Both the position numbers and the translations under genes were made by a program. A model generated the notes under the pieces. That model ran no database searches, was not told the origin of the DNA, and saw only the letters and a list, made by a program, of their open reading frames with translations. DNA of 39,329 bases from Ectocarpus siliculosus (lineage: Eukaryota; Sar; Phaeophyceae; Ectocarpales; Ectocarpaceae): positions 4,579,647 through 4,618,975 of the forward strand of contig FN649728.1 of assembly GCA_000310025.1 (NCBI GenBank), given 5' to 3'. Below, one piece after another: positions 1-11,944 of the stretch; within the stretch, counting starts at the first letter, position 1, and each line of letters starts with the position of its first letter.

Positions 1-2
1 GG

Positions 3-227
3 GGCGGCGACGGCGGCAATAGCAGCCCTGAGCGATGGAATCCCGACTCTGGCCCGCTTGAAGGCATCGTCGTCGCCGGCAGGAATAGCGGCGGCGGCGG
101 CGGCGGCAGCGGCAAGAAGAGGGCGGAGAGGACCAAGACCGCCGCCGCGCAAGCCGCTGCTGCCGGAGCCCGGACCGTTGGGACGAGCGACTTCTACACC
201 AAGCGCCACCGACCAAAAAAAAGCTGA
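3..227 (+). CDS. 3' terminal exon of an unidentified gene (5' end outside window)
   Basis: The frame opening at base 3 stays open to a TGA at 225-227 without needing a start codon, as expected for the last exon of a gene entering from the left. The predicted tail is about 74 residues. It starts Gly/Asn/Ser-rich, has a mixed segment with RWNPDSGPLEGIVVAGRN, then a poly-Gly run, a Lys/Arg/Ala-rich stretch and the basic end SDFYTKRHRPKKS. No domain is recognised. The mixed composition of this frame, against the poly-Ala and poly-Arg products of the other frames over the same bases, is why it was chosen. The basic C-terminus could be a nuclear or nucleic-acid-binding tail, which is a guess. Simple GGC repeats make the call uncertain. 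Confidence 0.45.
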   Translation, partial: GGDGGNSSPERWNPDSGPLEGIVVAGRNSGGGGGGSGKKRAERTKTAAAQAAAAGARTVGTSDFYTKRHRPKKS

Positions 228-3200
228 ACTGCCCATTCCCGTCAGCTGTAGCGAGGAAGTTTGTTGTCGGGAAGGTCGACGAAGGTTAGGCCGCTACTTT
301 TCTTGCTTGATAGGCTGGCCGGCGGCGCTGCTGTGTTGCGGGCGGGACCGGCAAACCAGAGCCGGTTCGTTTTTTTTTTTTTTTTTTTACCGATGTTGCG
401 GTTTGGTGTGTTTTGATGGTGGCGGCGAGACCTTGGAGCGGAAGTAGAGCCTTGCGTGACTGTTGTCTCGCGTTAAGGTTTGTGACGAGCACCAAGTGTT
501 TCAACTTCAGCCGTTCGATCGTTTGGTCCGTGTCTCGTGCGCATGGGAAAAGCATTCTGGGGAGAAAACGCGGTCTGATTTCCGCGGAAAACGTTCGGGG
601 GGAGGGGGGCAGGATAGAGAGTGGGAAGGAGAGGGTGCGTTAGTATGTTGCTGCACGGGTTCTTGTTGAGTGGAGTTGTGCACCATGGTGCCGAAAGGCG
701 GGCCAAACCAAGGATTGCGCGGGGCCGCTTGAGGTGTTGCTATCTTGACGTTGTGATTGGTGGCCGGCCGCACCTGCGCTCTCCCGCGTGGGTGCAGCCT
801 TGGCGGTAAGGGTGAGGTGGCGGCGGGCTGGCTTTGGGGGGGGGAAGTTGCGGTGACAGTCGTCACGGCAGCGACCTCAGGAAAAACACCCAACATCTTG
901 TCTTTTTTGTGCACGTGGTTCGACAAAACGGAGCAGAAGAAGCGTCTGACGACGTCGATCAACAAGGTTTTTCGACGAAGAATTGTGTGGGGTTTCCAAT
1001 TTGGAAGCGGTTGTCGGTCGGGACCTGCCACTGGTGGGTGCGGGCGACGTTTCAAGTACATTACATGTAGTGGGGGTCCCTCGGTAGTGCCGGTTGCATA
1101 GTTTTTTTTACCACTACCCGGATTAGTGCCCGTGAAATTGCGTGATGTGGATGAAGTACATTGTATTCAAACAGTGTGATTCTCTGAGTAGCATCCGGTG
1201 CCCCGGCAAAGGGCCGGTGGATCTGGCAGGACCCCGCTGCAGATGGGGCGTGTTTCTCGCTCGGAAGCACCAGAAAAGGGACCGGGGGAACTGCTAGCGT
1301 GACGAGATGGGCTGAACAGAGGTGCCTATCTGAGAGCGTGAATGTCAGAGCGACGGTGGGCCTGTAGACTAGGTTGTTGCTCTGTTAGCTTAGGCCGCCG
1401 GCTTTTTTTCGTGGTGGCAGGTGTACGCGCGAGTTGCATTTTTGTGCTCGGGAAGATTTGTTCGTGCCATGGGTGTGTTTGCCCTTACGGCTGATTTCCG
1501 TATCATGTGCGTGGAGTACTTGTTCTAGATATGTATGCTATACAATACAACCCCGGAGGATGCCGGCAAGTACAATAAATGGACGAGACACAAACCAACA
1601 ACCGTGAAGGAACAAGGAGAGCGCGGACGTCAGTCAGTAGTTGGTGTCGTGCAGCGGTTGATTGATCGTTGTTGGACTTTTCCAAGAATCGAAGGCGAAC
1701 CACTCTTCGGAGGCGCAAAAGCCTCTGAGTCGTCTTGCTTCAGCAAGAGGCACCAACAACACCGTTCGTTGTCACCACAAACAACTACAAAGTACGTACT
1801 GTAATACCTACCCGTGCTCGCTACAAAAAAAAAACGCCGTCGTACTACGTATTCTACCCAGACACGGCGTCAAGAAGACTGAACACACACACATGCAGCA
1901 GGAGTGCCACCACCTTCGTTATTTTCCGTTCGCCGTGACGCCAGCAACGAGCAGCAGTATTCGTTGTTATGTGTGAAGTACGTAACCTATCTACAACCTA
2001 TCTATCCATTCGTGATGCGGCGTCGTACCCAATCAATGAGGATTTTTGGAGTCTTCAGCAGTACACGGCCGTGCAACTGCTGTAGTACAGTACATTTCTA
2101 TCCCCATTCGCGACGCCATCATACCATGAAAAAAAAATCGATCGGGCAAGCGGCTGTGGCACACGGCAATCGACACCTACCAGCCCGCATGCTTGCTACA
2201 TGGACTAGGCTCCGTAAGCACCAAGGTTAGGTTGGCATGCGCGCACGGTTCATTGACTGCCACCAACATTTTGGTCGTATTTTCGTGTTTCGACCGGATT
2301 GCGACGTGGCCGCCCGAGAGAACGCGATATCACAAAACCGGTCGATGGTCATGTGGTTCCGGCAGATTTGTTTGGTGTGTCGGCGCGTGTACTGCGTTAT
2401 CACGCTCGCGGGCTCTTGTCGAGAGCGTTTCTGCACAAACGATTGGCTCAAGTTCCTTGTAATAACGTACCCCGCTCGGAGATCTCGGAGACTTGTATCC
2501 TGCCAAGTACACACACACAACTTGGCATGAAATAGCACGACATTGTCGTCACCGTTTCGTTCTCTTTGTTTGGTGGCGGCTTCATTAGTCGTCGAAACTT
2601 AGTGTCGGAGCTGATCCAACGTACTTACTTTGGCTTGTTTTTCGCGCAATTTGCTCATGATCGACAGAGATCAACTAAATACACATACGTTTTTGAAATC
2701 CGCCGCGGTTTTTTTACTAATCAGCGAACTGCGTGCCACAAATGCTACATACGTTAGGTTGACTAGCTAGCCCTATCAGTAGGACAGGTTCAACATTTCA
2801 ATTGGTCAGTTACATGGCTACAATCGTGCAAGGTTCGCCGCAGCAGCTGCCGCAGTTGGTTTGTTGCGCATTCTCGAAAACAGAGCGGCGCGATAAAGCG
2901 TCCAGGTTTGTTATGATCGTGTTGCACCTTGAAATCGAGCGACAGTATAGCGCGATTGCCCATCTTCTACATGTAGTGAACATGTTTGACGCATCCTGCA
3001 TCGTTACGCGTGCGAGAAAGGGCAAGGTTTGCACCTATGTGTAGCTTCAACGTGTAGCACCACAGGCAGTCAGCATGTAACATGTCACAGGTCAAATTAT
3101 TGGTTGATTAACGGCGGTGCGTGCCGCTGTGATCTACACGATGTACCGACTGGGGTGAAAGACTATTTCCCCGCACACGATCTACGAAAAAATGCACACC

Positions 3201-3782
3201 AGTTTCATGTTGGCCGTTGGGCGTCGAACGATCTAGTCTACGGTCTGCGCGCGGGTGGACGAGAGGATATGTTCGCCATCGTCTGAGGGGTACAAAATCC
3301 TTACCTGACGCAGTGCACCACTCTGCTCTCAATGTACAGACCCGCGTGAGAGTAGCGCCAGCCCGAGCGAACAGCGACGGCAGCAATCTCACGCGAAAAT
3401 CACAGCACAAGGAACGACAAACGAGCAAGTCCGGTACTGCTGTATGTAGCGGGACACGGCAGGCAAGACGCATTGCCGACATCTACAAGTAGGTACATAC
3501 GCTCACGGTTGAGAAAGAAGCCTTGGCACCGACCACGGACCGTGTGAAAAATGACTGGATCCATTGTTTGAGATCAGAGTTTCAGAAGGCTCCGGAGAGG
3601 ACCAGCAGAGACGGTGACGACGGAATATATCGGCAAGGAAGATAGACCACCGCAGGGGTAAGTTCGTACGGTGGACAGTGGCATAAAGGACACCCAGCCA
3701 GGCAGAAGGTGACTCTGCAGGGAAATGTACGCCGGTGGCAGCTACATCTATCTACGGGAAAAGCAAGACGGACCACGAGGAG
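228..3782. other. Gene-free stretch: probable 3' UTR and intergenic DNA
   Basis: No exon with convincing composition and splice borders was found on either strand. The first kilobase after the stop at 227 is T- and G-rich (for example the T run at 370-387) and may be a long 3' UTR. The rest holds scattered short open frames whose products are Cys/Arg/His-rich and look like noise. Non-coding RNA or promoter elements of the next gene could lie here without being visible by eye. Confidence 0.5.
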
Positions 3783-3820
3783 ATGTCTCCTGCTCCTCCT
3801 CCTGCTCCTCCTCCTGCTCT

Positions 3821-3851
<31 letters not shown>

Positions 3852-6051
3852 TCAAAGATCGCAACAACAACGCTATATGCAGCGGATCCAGCGCCGGAAG
3901 AACTTCACCGATACAGACGGGAACAAGACTGCAGGTGTATCTGCGATACACCAACGGCGCCTCCTGCCGCGAGCGAAAGCGCACCACGAACGTCGCTTCT
4001 TAGACCGTTCTTGATTCGCTCCTTGGCAAGACAGAAGTCGGCCGACGATGGTCAAAGCGTTGTCCCAACAGCAATGTCTCCGCGCGTCAGAAGAAGAAGG
4101 CCGTGCCCCGATATAGGTGCACCTAGACGAGTACTTACCGAGGAAACAAGAGCGGCCGAGGCGGAGGAACTTATACTAAGAGATACAATGTTGTTCAAGG
4201 ATGAGCAAGAACCTAGGAGCATGGCTGTCGTTCCTCCCAACACAAAGCCGTTTCCAGACTGCCGGGCTAGCAGAAGCAACGCTGCTTCGAACGGTAAGCT
4301 GCCTCAACATCAAACGCCGAAGTACGTAAAATGCCCGACCTCCGACACCAATGGACCGGGCGTCACGTCGATAGTATTCGAAGGACAACGGGGGGGGGGG
4401 TGTTGTCCGTGCCTATGGTTCGAAAAATTGTTGGGAAGATACGCCGAGGAGCTGGAAAAGCGACCGTTGATTTGGAAGTGCGCGACTTCTGCGCTGGTGG
4501 GGGCACTGGGGGACGTTATCTCTCAGGGCGTTTATTGGGCGATTCGAGGAGGTAGGGCCAACGCAGTGTGGCACGACACCAACGTGAGTGTGGTGGCGTA
4601 TGTGCGTACAATCAGTTTGCTGTTGTTGCTGCGCTCGTCTCCACTCGAAACCTGCCCACGTGATACTTATCCGATGTGTAAGTACTATAGGTCGCTCCGA
4701 TCCTGGCTGGGGAGGCAACCAACCAACAACGGGCAAGGGAATGTCGCCTAAAATATAACTTCGCATGCATGTTTTTTAGAAACAACATGTACGTATGGTT
4801 ATTTGCTTCTTAGCGCCATCACGTAGACGTTTCTTAGCCCTGCCACAAGCCCTTTACACCCAAAGAAACATGGCTGGATGACTGGGCACCGACGACGAAC
4901 CGTGCCTGTGCAGACCGTCCAATCAAGTATGTTTATCACCAATAAGATGTGCGCTTGTCTTTAACGCCATCGTGCCCACGATGGGACTTCCTCCTCCTCC
5001 GCAGGCAGTGCGACAGTCTCTGGCCGTGGCGATCGATGGCTTTTGCGTCAGCGCCCCTCTTCTCCACCTCGCGTACGGCGCGTTGGACAGGTGTGTGTGC
5101 GCGTGTGTGTGTGGTCGTGGGAACATAATCTCGATGTTGTGTCATCTTATCATGGCTGTATCTCGGATCCCCGTTCTCCTCTCAATCCGAAGGCGTACCC
5201 TCTGTGACCCGAACCCTGGAGCACGTGCACGAAAAGCCACGAAAGAAACACACGCAACCGCATTCCATGAGTGCACCCTGTAGATGGCAGGTCCTGTAGC
5301 AGTGTTGACCGTCGTCCCGCCTGAAAACAGTAGGCGCAGCGCTTAGTGCCCAAGGAGTTGATCACTACCACAAGAGAAGGAGGTAGGCTTCCCAACAGCC
5401 ACCCTGACCGCTACTTTGTGCGGGGTGCGTTGTGCGCAGCACGATGTGGCTTGAAGCGGTCTTGGCATGCGCTGGAGTGGTGCAGCACAAATCACCGTTT
5501 GTTTATTCGCGACGATTTGTTTAGGGAGCAGGTCTCCCGGCTAGGTGTGGCGTAGCCGGCGCTTCCCTTCTCCGAACAAACCCACACATGCACAACCCCG
5601 AACGAAGTAGAAACGTTGCCCCATTCCCGGCACATCCTTCCGCTGCTCTCCGAACGGTCTGCCTCGAAAAACCCTCTACCAAACAAGGTGGTTGCCCGCG
5701 GAGGAGAGCAAGGCCTACGCGTTGGCACAAGTCCTCGTGGACGTGTTGGTCCTCGACCCGATATTTGGGCTGTTGTTCATGGTCACGACCGGGCTTCTGG
5801 AGGGGAGGTCTTTCAGCCAAGAGATCATCCGCACAATCGAGGACGACTACGTCACCTTGGTGTTCTGGCTTGTTGTGATCGGGCTGGCCCTGGCCCCACT
5901 CCAGGTCTACACGTTCAACCGCTTCCCGGTTAAGTGGCGTGTCCTGATCTCGGACGGGATGGACGTGCTGTGGACGTTCGTGGCGTGCTTCGTTATCGGA
6001 CCCTTGGAACCACGACGAGACAGCAGCCCCGGTACTTGGGGCGAAGAATAG
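3783..6051 (+). CDS. Mpv17/PMP22-family membrane protein, paralogue 1 (three exons)
   Basis: Exons 3783-4583, 5005-5090 and 5688-6051 join in phase (0, then 2) across GTGAGT...GCAG and GTGTGT...CAAG introns and end at a stop. The family comprises small four-helix proteins of mitochondrial, peroxisomal or plastid membranes linked to channel activity and organelle homeostasis. Family marks in order are RPLIWKCATSALVGALGDVI (about residues 228-247), AVAIDGFCVSAPLLHLAYGA, LDRWLPAEES across the second junction, a hydrophobic VLVDVLVLDPIFGLLF, then WLVVIGLALAPLQ and FNRFPVKWRVL. The product is about 416 residues from the ATG at 3783, or about 319 from the ATG at 4074. The family core needs only about 180, so the N-terminus is a long extension. 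The early part is a CCT-repeat poly-Pro run that may instead be the pyrimidine tract of an acceptor at about 3859, so the true start is uncertain. The sequence suits an organelle-targeting extension but does not prove one. Confidence 0.8.
3786..3851 (+). repeat. CCT/CTC microsatellite at the 5' end of the first Mpv17 gene
   Basis: This is a pure-pyrimidine run of CTC/CCT/TCC triplets that ends in TCTTTCAAAG. Read as coding it gives only Pro/Leu. Read as intron it is an ideal pyrimidine tract before an AAG acceptor at about 3859. It decides where the coding part of the first Mpv17 gene begins. Confidence 0.7.
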
Positions 6052-9000
6052 AAGATGGTGGGGTTTCGAAGGAGGTCAACCTGGACGCCTCTCAAACCGT
6101 TGTTCTTGGTCGGGAGCAGTAGTCTGGGTTTTTTGTATCGGCTCTGCATGCCATGGCCGAGTGCTAGGGAATAGGATTGCCTCGTTTCGAGCTGATCGAG
6201 CGATGTCGGAGCGGGTGGCATGTATACGTTGGTTTGCCGTTCATCGATGGTTTGGTTTGGGGTGAAACACCTGTGGAGGCAAACCACGGCTTGGTGTTGT
6301 GGTGTTGAGGGAAGGAGACAGCAAGTCGTGCCAAGCACCTGCAGTTTTGTCCAGAACCTTCACGTACCGAAAATAGAAAGTTCGTAGGTCTTTGCGTCCC
6401 GGACAAACGGTTTGGAAGAAAATGTATTGTTTAGTGCAATGGTCGAAGAGTGATTCGTCGTATCCCCCTTCCAGTCCCAACCCCGTCCTCCCGCACATAT
6501 TCTACTGTGCCGAACCACAGGTGGTGCAATACAACCGGTCGTGTTTTTCAAACGTTTGCGAAGTTGAAATTTCTGCCTCTTCTGGGCCGAGAAGTAAGGG
6601 ACGTTTGTTTGTCGACGAAGCCAAAGTGCGGCCCGCACGTCCAAATCCGTCCTAAACACTTCCCGAAAAAACGGAGCGGGCCGTCGTTGTGCCCAGAAAG
6701 AAACCCGAGACCTCCTCGGAAACCCGTCCGCTAAATCACACGGTGACGCGCTGTATCGGCTCGTGTTGTCCACTCTGTTTCCGGCTCGTCGCTGCCGAGC
6801 GCGTCTGCCGGCTGGCAAGCCTCTGCAGCCACCACTGTTGTTGTGTCTGTCGCGTACGACCGCTGCCGCCGCAGCGCCTCGCAACCGCTGCCGGCAGAGC
6901 ACACACACGTCAACATTACTGCGCCGCCTGCTACTCTGCTAGATACTAACCTCGAGCCGTCGGTGGCCCCGCCCGTGACCGCCAAGGAAGATCCCCTCCT
7001 CCATGACTGTGCGCAAAAAACATTTCTCGCATAGACTGACTGGTTGTTCTTGTTGTTCATTTTTTTTTTTGTCAGCGCTCACAGCATTTTCGGTCGGGTA
7101 TAGGCGCTGCAATCCGTGGTCATTTACAAGGGCTCTTCCCCCTGAGGCCCCCTACTCCCTCTTCCTTGGATTATGGAATAGGTGTCGGACAGTGAGTGCT
7201 TGGCGGCCATACACTTTGTGTCTTTAGGATTTCCCGACGGTCCTTTCGGACAGTTCCGGCATCATTTGCCTTTCTTTTGTGCACGACGGCTGCCAAACGG
7301 GCCGGAGAAAACATGCCCGCCTGATTTTGAGCAAGTTTCGGCAAGAGAGGCTGCACGCGCAATCCGGCGGGGGTCCATCGGGCACACAACCCATCGGGCC
7401 TGAATCACCGGAACGAACACACTGGAGGAAAACACCAGAGGAAACACCAGGCAGAGGGAAGGGAATAATACAAGTCAGTGAGCCAACTCCGGCATCACAA
7501 TGCATGGCCCCAAACGGCGAAATTCCCAAAGTGGAGACACCTGTTAAAGGCACGTATCATACGGCAGCCCGTCACGCAGCTCACGTGGGGAAGCCCACCG
7601 AAGCCGATGTTCAGCGTCAACATGTTCTGTGAAAAAAGATCAGTGGAGACGCAGCTACAGGTCTGACATATCCAACACTGTTGGAAGGACCCAGCGCTCT
7701 CCCATAAAGCCGTGGCGGCCCTCTCACGAGAGAGTCGGGTATTCGTTTTGAAAGAGAGAGCAAACGTCAAGCCTTAGCGCCCAGAGTGCAACGAAAATTT
7801 CCTCCCAAGTCAAACGACGCTCGAGCTCCGCCCCTGTCCCTACGAAGCCAAGTGGGGCCTCTTTTGAGGGTTGAAAATAAACTAGTCGGTCTGTGCTTTC
7901 TCTGTGCTTTCTCAGGCGACGAAAAGTACTGAACTATTGCAGTCATTCTTGCTGTAGTCTTTCTGTTATTCAAGTGTCACGAAGCGCTACTGACGATAGC
8001 AACGGCAGGCCGTTCATTTCAACCGGTCTTATTAGTCACCGCTCACCTACAAGAGACCATCACCTCCTAGGATCTCTGCTGCACGCAGTTAGATTCGACT
8101 GAGACAATCACCTTCTCTCCTGCGTCAGATCGTTTTCGACCTCATCAAAGAAGCGCACTTAGAGCCGACCATGCCCCGAGTCCAACACCACGTTGCGTTC
8201 TCCCGGAGAACACTGTCATGGACGGCAAGGGATCAAGTCCGTTGCTCCTAGCTTCGGGTACTCATAGTTGTCGTCTGATTTCATGTTTTAGCCTTCTAGA
8301 CCAGGTCCGCTCAGCACTCACGCCCGAGAGTGCGGGAGCGGGGCTGGGATATTGATCATCTTCCCTCAAGCTACTGCAACACCCCAAAACGACGCCAAAT
8401 ATCCATATAAATTATATCCAACGAAAATGTTAAGTACCGCTTAAACTCTGACACAACGCTCAAAGAGCGTTCTGTACAATGCTCACGCACTAGTTGCTCC
8501 ATTACTGCTGAACACCCAATCACACTCATGTTGTTATCTAAAACGTTCGAGAGCACATCCACTAACACAAACAATCACATCAGGGCCAGGGCCGCCGCCT
8601 AAGCTGATATTACCAAACACACACGCATGCACTCCCGCGTGTAGCACCCACGGTCAATCAATCATACACACAACTGATACATAACAATCATGACAAGTCT
8701 GCAACCCCTCCTCCAGACACAAACAAATCCTAGGGACATAGAACACACCTTTTGCCAAGAGAGGGAGGGGCCTAGAGGCCTGACAATGACAAAGAAACGG
8801 TCTCTATACATCATGCACCACTAAACTTAGAACTATTGTGAATGCAGGACCACAATATCTTCCTTCAATACAGAAACGTAAACAAGATATTACAAAAAAA
8901 TCAAGATACAATCGCCAACAAACATCGTCCTCGACTGCACAACCGTGTTATTCTACGCTGCACACCAGAGACCACGCGGCACATGGCAGTAGCTTTGTGA

Positions 9001-9247
9001 GCAGTGTTTTCCGGGCGTCACTCTAACAATGTGTGCATACCGAACCCAACGAAAACCAACACAGTAATAACGCCAAATCGCGACACGCCGGACAATATAG
9101 TCGTACGTTGGGAGTGGACAGAATCCATGCCGGCGTGACTGGTCCTGACGCCGATTTTGCTCTAAAACAAGGCCTTGTCGCGCACAAACTGGAGCTAGCG
9201 ATGTGGTATTACTATTATAGTCTAGAGGCCAAACATAGGTGCTATTT
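6052..9247. other. Gene-free stretch between convergent Mpv17 genes
   Basis: This is the 3' side of the first Mpv17 gene followed by intergenic DNA. No exon with credible composition was found. Short frames on both strands are Arg/Cys/Pro-rich and lack family resemblance. A T run lies near 7060-7072. I see no dispersed repeat matching other parts of the window. Confidence 0.5.
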
Positions 9248-9250
9248 TAA

Positions 9251-9461
9251 AACCTAACCCTAACCCTAAACCTGATACGCTAGCTAACCCTAACCCAATC
9301 CCTATATAATAGAGGCTAAACAATAAAAGTCAGCCCCGCAAAGGGGTCGTCCAGGTTGTGGCTTTTCAAAAGCTAACGAAAGCATCTAGGCTACATCAGG
9401 TTCACCGTCCGAACAATTAGCCATGCCGAAATCCTAACTCTAACCCTTACCCTAACCCTAT
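9251..9461. repeat. Interstitial telomere-like CCCTAA patches
   Basis: Two short clusters of degenerate CCCTAA units lie at 9251-9297 and 9432-9461 (for example CCTAACCCTAACCCTAA and CCTAACCCTA). The complementary strand reads TTAGGG. They lie just beyond the stop codon of the second Mpv17 gene. They are too short and broken for a working telomere and resemble interstitial telomeric sequence left by end repair or fusion. Confidence 0.7.
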
Positions 9462-9566
9462 CTGGCAGTTAATGCAGGCACACACATGCAAATATAATAG
9501 AAAACATAGACTACAACACATACGCACGCACAGGCTAAGCGCCACGCTGCCGGCCTCGAGACCGGC

Positions 9567-11211
9567 TCATTTGACGTGAGAGAACAAGCTCGACACGCAG
9601 GTCCACACGAGGTCGATCAGATCAGCCGTGAGCACCCTGTACTGGACCGGGTAGCGGTTGAAGAGGTAGATCTGGATCGGAGCCCAGCCCACGCCTATGA
9701 CGATCAGCCACAGCACCAGGGTCGGGTAGTGATGCACGATGGTGGGGAGTATCTCGCCTCGCACGGATCGGCCTTCGATGAGCCCGGTGGACCATACGAA
9801 CATGAAGGCGAACACGGGGTCGATCACAAGGACGTCGACGCAGACCTGGCCATAAAAATGGTGGGGGCAGGAGGAGGTCTGGGAAACGAAGAAGAAACTG
9901 CACGTCGGCGGCATGTACCTGCGGCGCCCTTTACGCTGTGCAGCAGCAGCAGCAGCAGCGGTGGTGACACGCCTCCTGCAAGCTACGTGTGTGTATGCTG
10001 TGTGGGTGTGCTTTGTGCAGGTGTACATGCTTTCCTAAACGCCTTGCCACAGTCTTCCGCCGCTACTCGGTTTGGAGCTGGTTGGTTCGCTCGATGGGTT
10101 ACTACGTTGCGGCGGTTGCCACTGCGTCAACGCCCACCCGGGATGGCAGCGCTGCGATGCTTCGCGCCGCAGGCGCCCCATCGCTTATTGACAACCCGCG
10201 CCCGGGCCGCGCACGGGGGCAGTACCGACAAATCAGTATAGGAATGGATTTTTCGACAGCGTATATTATTCGACTTCGGAACCTTCTCTCGGATCATCAT
10301 AGGGACATAACCGAGGGTGGAGTTTCGAGATATTGGCGCGTTTGTTCACAACAATTTGTGATAGGTTCTAAACCCTGGTAGCGCTACGAGCGCATTGGCA
10401 CACAGAGCAAAGAGTGCAAGATAGAAACAGCTAGGCTCGAAAACAAGCACCAGAGAATACCCCTTCGTCTACTACTTGGGTGGCCCACACGGCTTTTCCC
10501 GAAACAACCAGCGTCAGGGACCTCAATGCACAGGCGTTCTTGTGTTCTAGCTTGTCATGGGACTTGCCCTTGATCTTCTTTGTTGAGTCACAATTTGGTT
10601 TGTAGCCGCAGCAATCTGTCCCGATGCCAAATAGAGGAAGGAAAAGGAGGATGCCGCATCGTTTTGGGTTTGGCAACACCAACAAGCAGCAACAACAACG
10701 ACAAGGGGAACAACGAGTGTCAAAGGTCACCTGAGTCATAGCTGCGAGGATACTGTCCCCGGCCGGCATACGGGACTCGAGCATCTCGTAAGCATAGTGC
10801 AGCAGTGGGCCGTTGATGAGGAGACCGTCGATCATTACCGCGCAAGAGCGCCACACCATCTGCCCCCCCCCCCCAAAGGTCACGGTTGCAGGCGTCGGTA
10901 CACGCGGGACAGAATAATAGAGGAGGTAAGATTATACACAGTTATTACCGAAGACCAGTTGTTGTATGGATACTTCAAATACCAATTAGAAGCGCGTTTA
11001 CGCAGGAGGCTGTCCTCTCGAGAATACTAAAAAGAAAGGAGAAAGAAACCTCCACAACATGTCAACCAATACTCACTCACAGCCGTTGTTTTCCACGGGG
11101 GAAAGGCCGCTCCAAACAAGTACTCCACCCATTGCGCCAGCACATCGCCGAGCAGCCCGATGAATCCCGACGAGATCGATTTAGTCAGTACCGGGTACGC
11201 GTCCAGAGCAC
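9567..11211 (-). CDS. Mpv17/PMP22-family membrane protein, paralogue 2 (5' end not found)
   Basis: Reading the minus strand, exons 11211-11081, 10859-10731 and 9845-9567 join in phase 0 (donors GTGAGT and GTGACC) and end at a stop. About 178 residues are recovered, close to the whole family core. In order they show YPVLTKSISSGFIGLLGDVL, then MIDGLLINGPLLHYAYEMLE, then VCVDVLVIDPVFAFMF, WSTGLIEGRS, WLIVIGVGWAPIQIYLFNRY and a C-terminal WTCVSSLFSHVK. A GD-LAQ element and four hydrophobic segments are visible. The product is expected in an organelle membrane, probably as a pore-like or homeostasis protein, by family analogy only. A first exon carrying the start and any targeting peptide must lie beyond 11211, but no good candidate stands out; the frame starting at 11416 meets a stop. 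The gene converges on its paralogue at 3783-6051 and shares its first intron position. Confidence 0.85.
10863..10874 (-). other. Poly-G tract directly before a splice acceptor
   Basis: On the coding strand of the second Mpv17 gene, the intron ends in about 12 G followed by CAG and then the exon starting at 10859. A pyrimidine tract normally occupies this place. The acceptor choice is supported by reading phase and by family similarity of the following exon. Confidence 0.6.
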
Positions 11212-11940
11212 CTTTTCACACCGAAACGAGCACGTGGGGATTAATTAAGGCACCAGAGCAGGAAAAAGAGAAGAAAAGTGTTTGTTGTGTAACGGAGAAA
11301 GTTCTAGCACGTGTTTGGCTGTTTTGGCTGATGTTGTCGTGGTGAGATCTGGACCAGAAAAGGGACAAAAATGGTAAAGGTCGCTTCACGTCGCTCGCAT
11401 TAGAATCTCCAGGCATGAGACCCAGAGCAACAAAGAAACCGAATTCGATGCTCGTCCCAGGCGTGGTGGTAGGTGATAGAGCACGCGCGGGAGGAACTAA
11501 AACGGTCCGCCCCGGTGTACGTATTTAGACTGATGCTACGGCGGTAGGGAGGTGCACGTTCTGGGTGAAATCTTACACGTAGTTCTGTTTCGGTGATGGT
11601 ACGGCGAAATTGGACACTCCCAACGGGTTTACGTAAAAGTGTGTCTCCCTCCTCGACACAGTGTAAGATGTAAGATGAGGGGATCCCCCTATCGTAGCAT
11701 CACTCATTATAATTAGTATTCCACCACGACAAGGCTTCCATGTGGATCAAGAGGGGGGAGAGAGAGAGAGTGGAGCTCACTCCATTTATAGATTAGGCTT
11801 CTGTTTAGCAGAGGAGCGCCCCTTTGGTCTAGTTAATGACCTTTACTTTCGAAACGAGAGGCACAGAAAAAGTTGGAGCGGTTGGTTCCAATTTCTTGCT
11901 TGATGCAACACAACAAATTCATCTCAGTTTGGAAATCTCG
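11212..11940. other. Gene-free stretch upstream of the second Mpv17 gene
   Basis: This should contain the missing first exon or promoter of the second Mpv17 gene, read on the minus strand. The only ATG-initiated frame of note, starting at 11416, ends at a stop at 11216 and offers no convincing donor. A GAGA run lies near 11758-11770. Nothing else is recognised. Confidence 0.4.
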
Positions 11941-11944
11941 ATGT

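Noticed and set aside
58-447. Plus-strand poly-Ala/Arg/Pro frame over the left edge
   Set aside because: It is an out-of-frame reading of the same GGC-rich bases as the exon at 3-227 and runs into T-run-coded Phe repeats, so it looks like a shadow.
507-1061. 184-codon minus-strand frame
   Set aside because: Composition is Pro/His/Arg noise without a domain, and it lies in what is probably the 3' UTR of the left gene.
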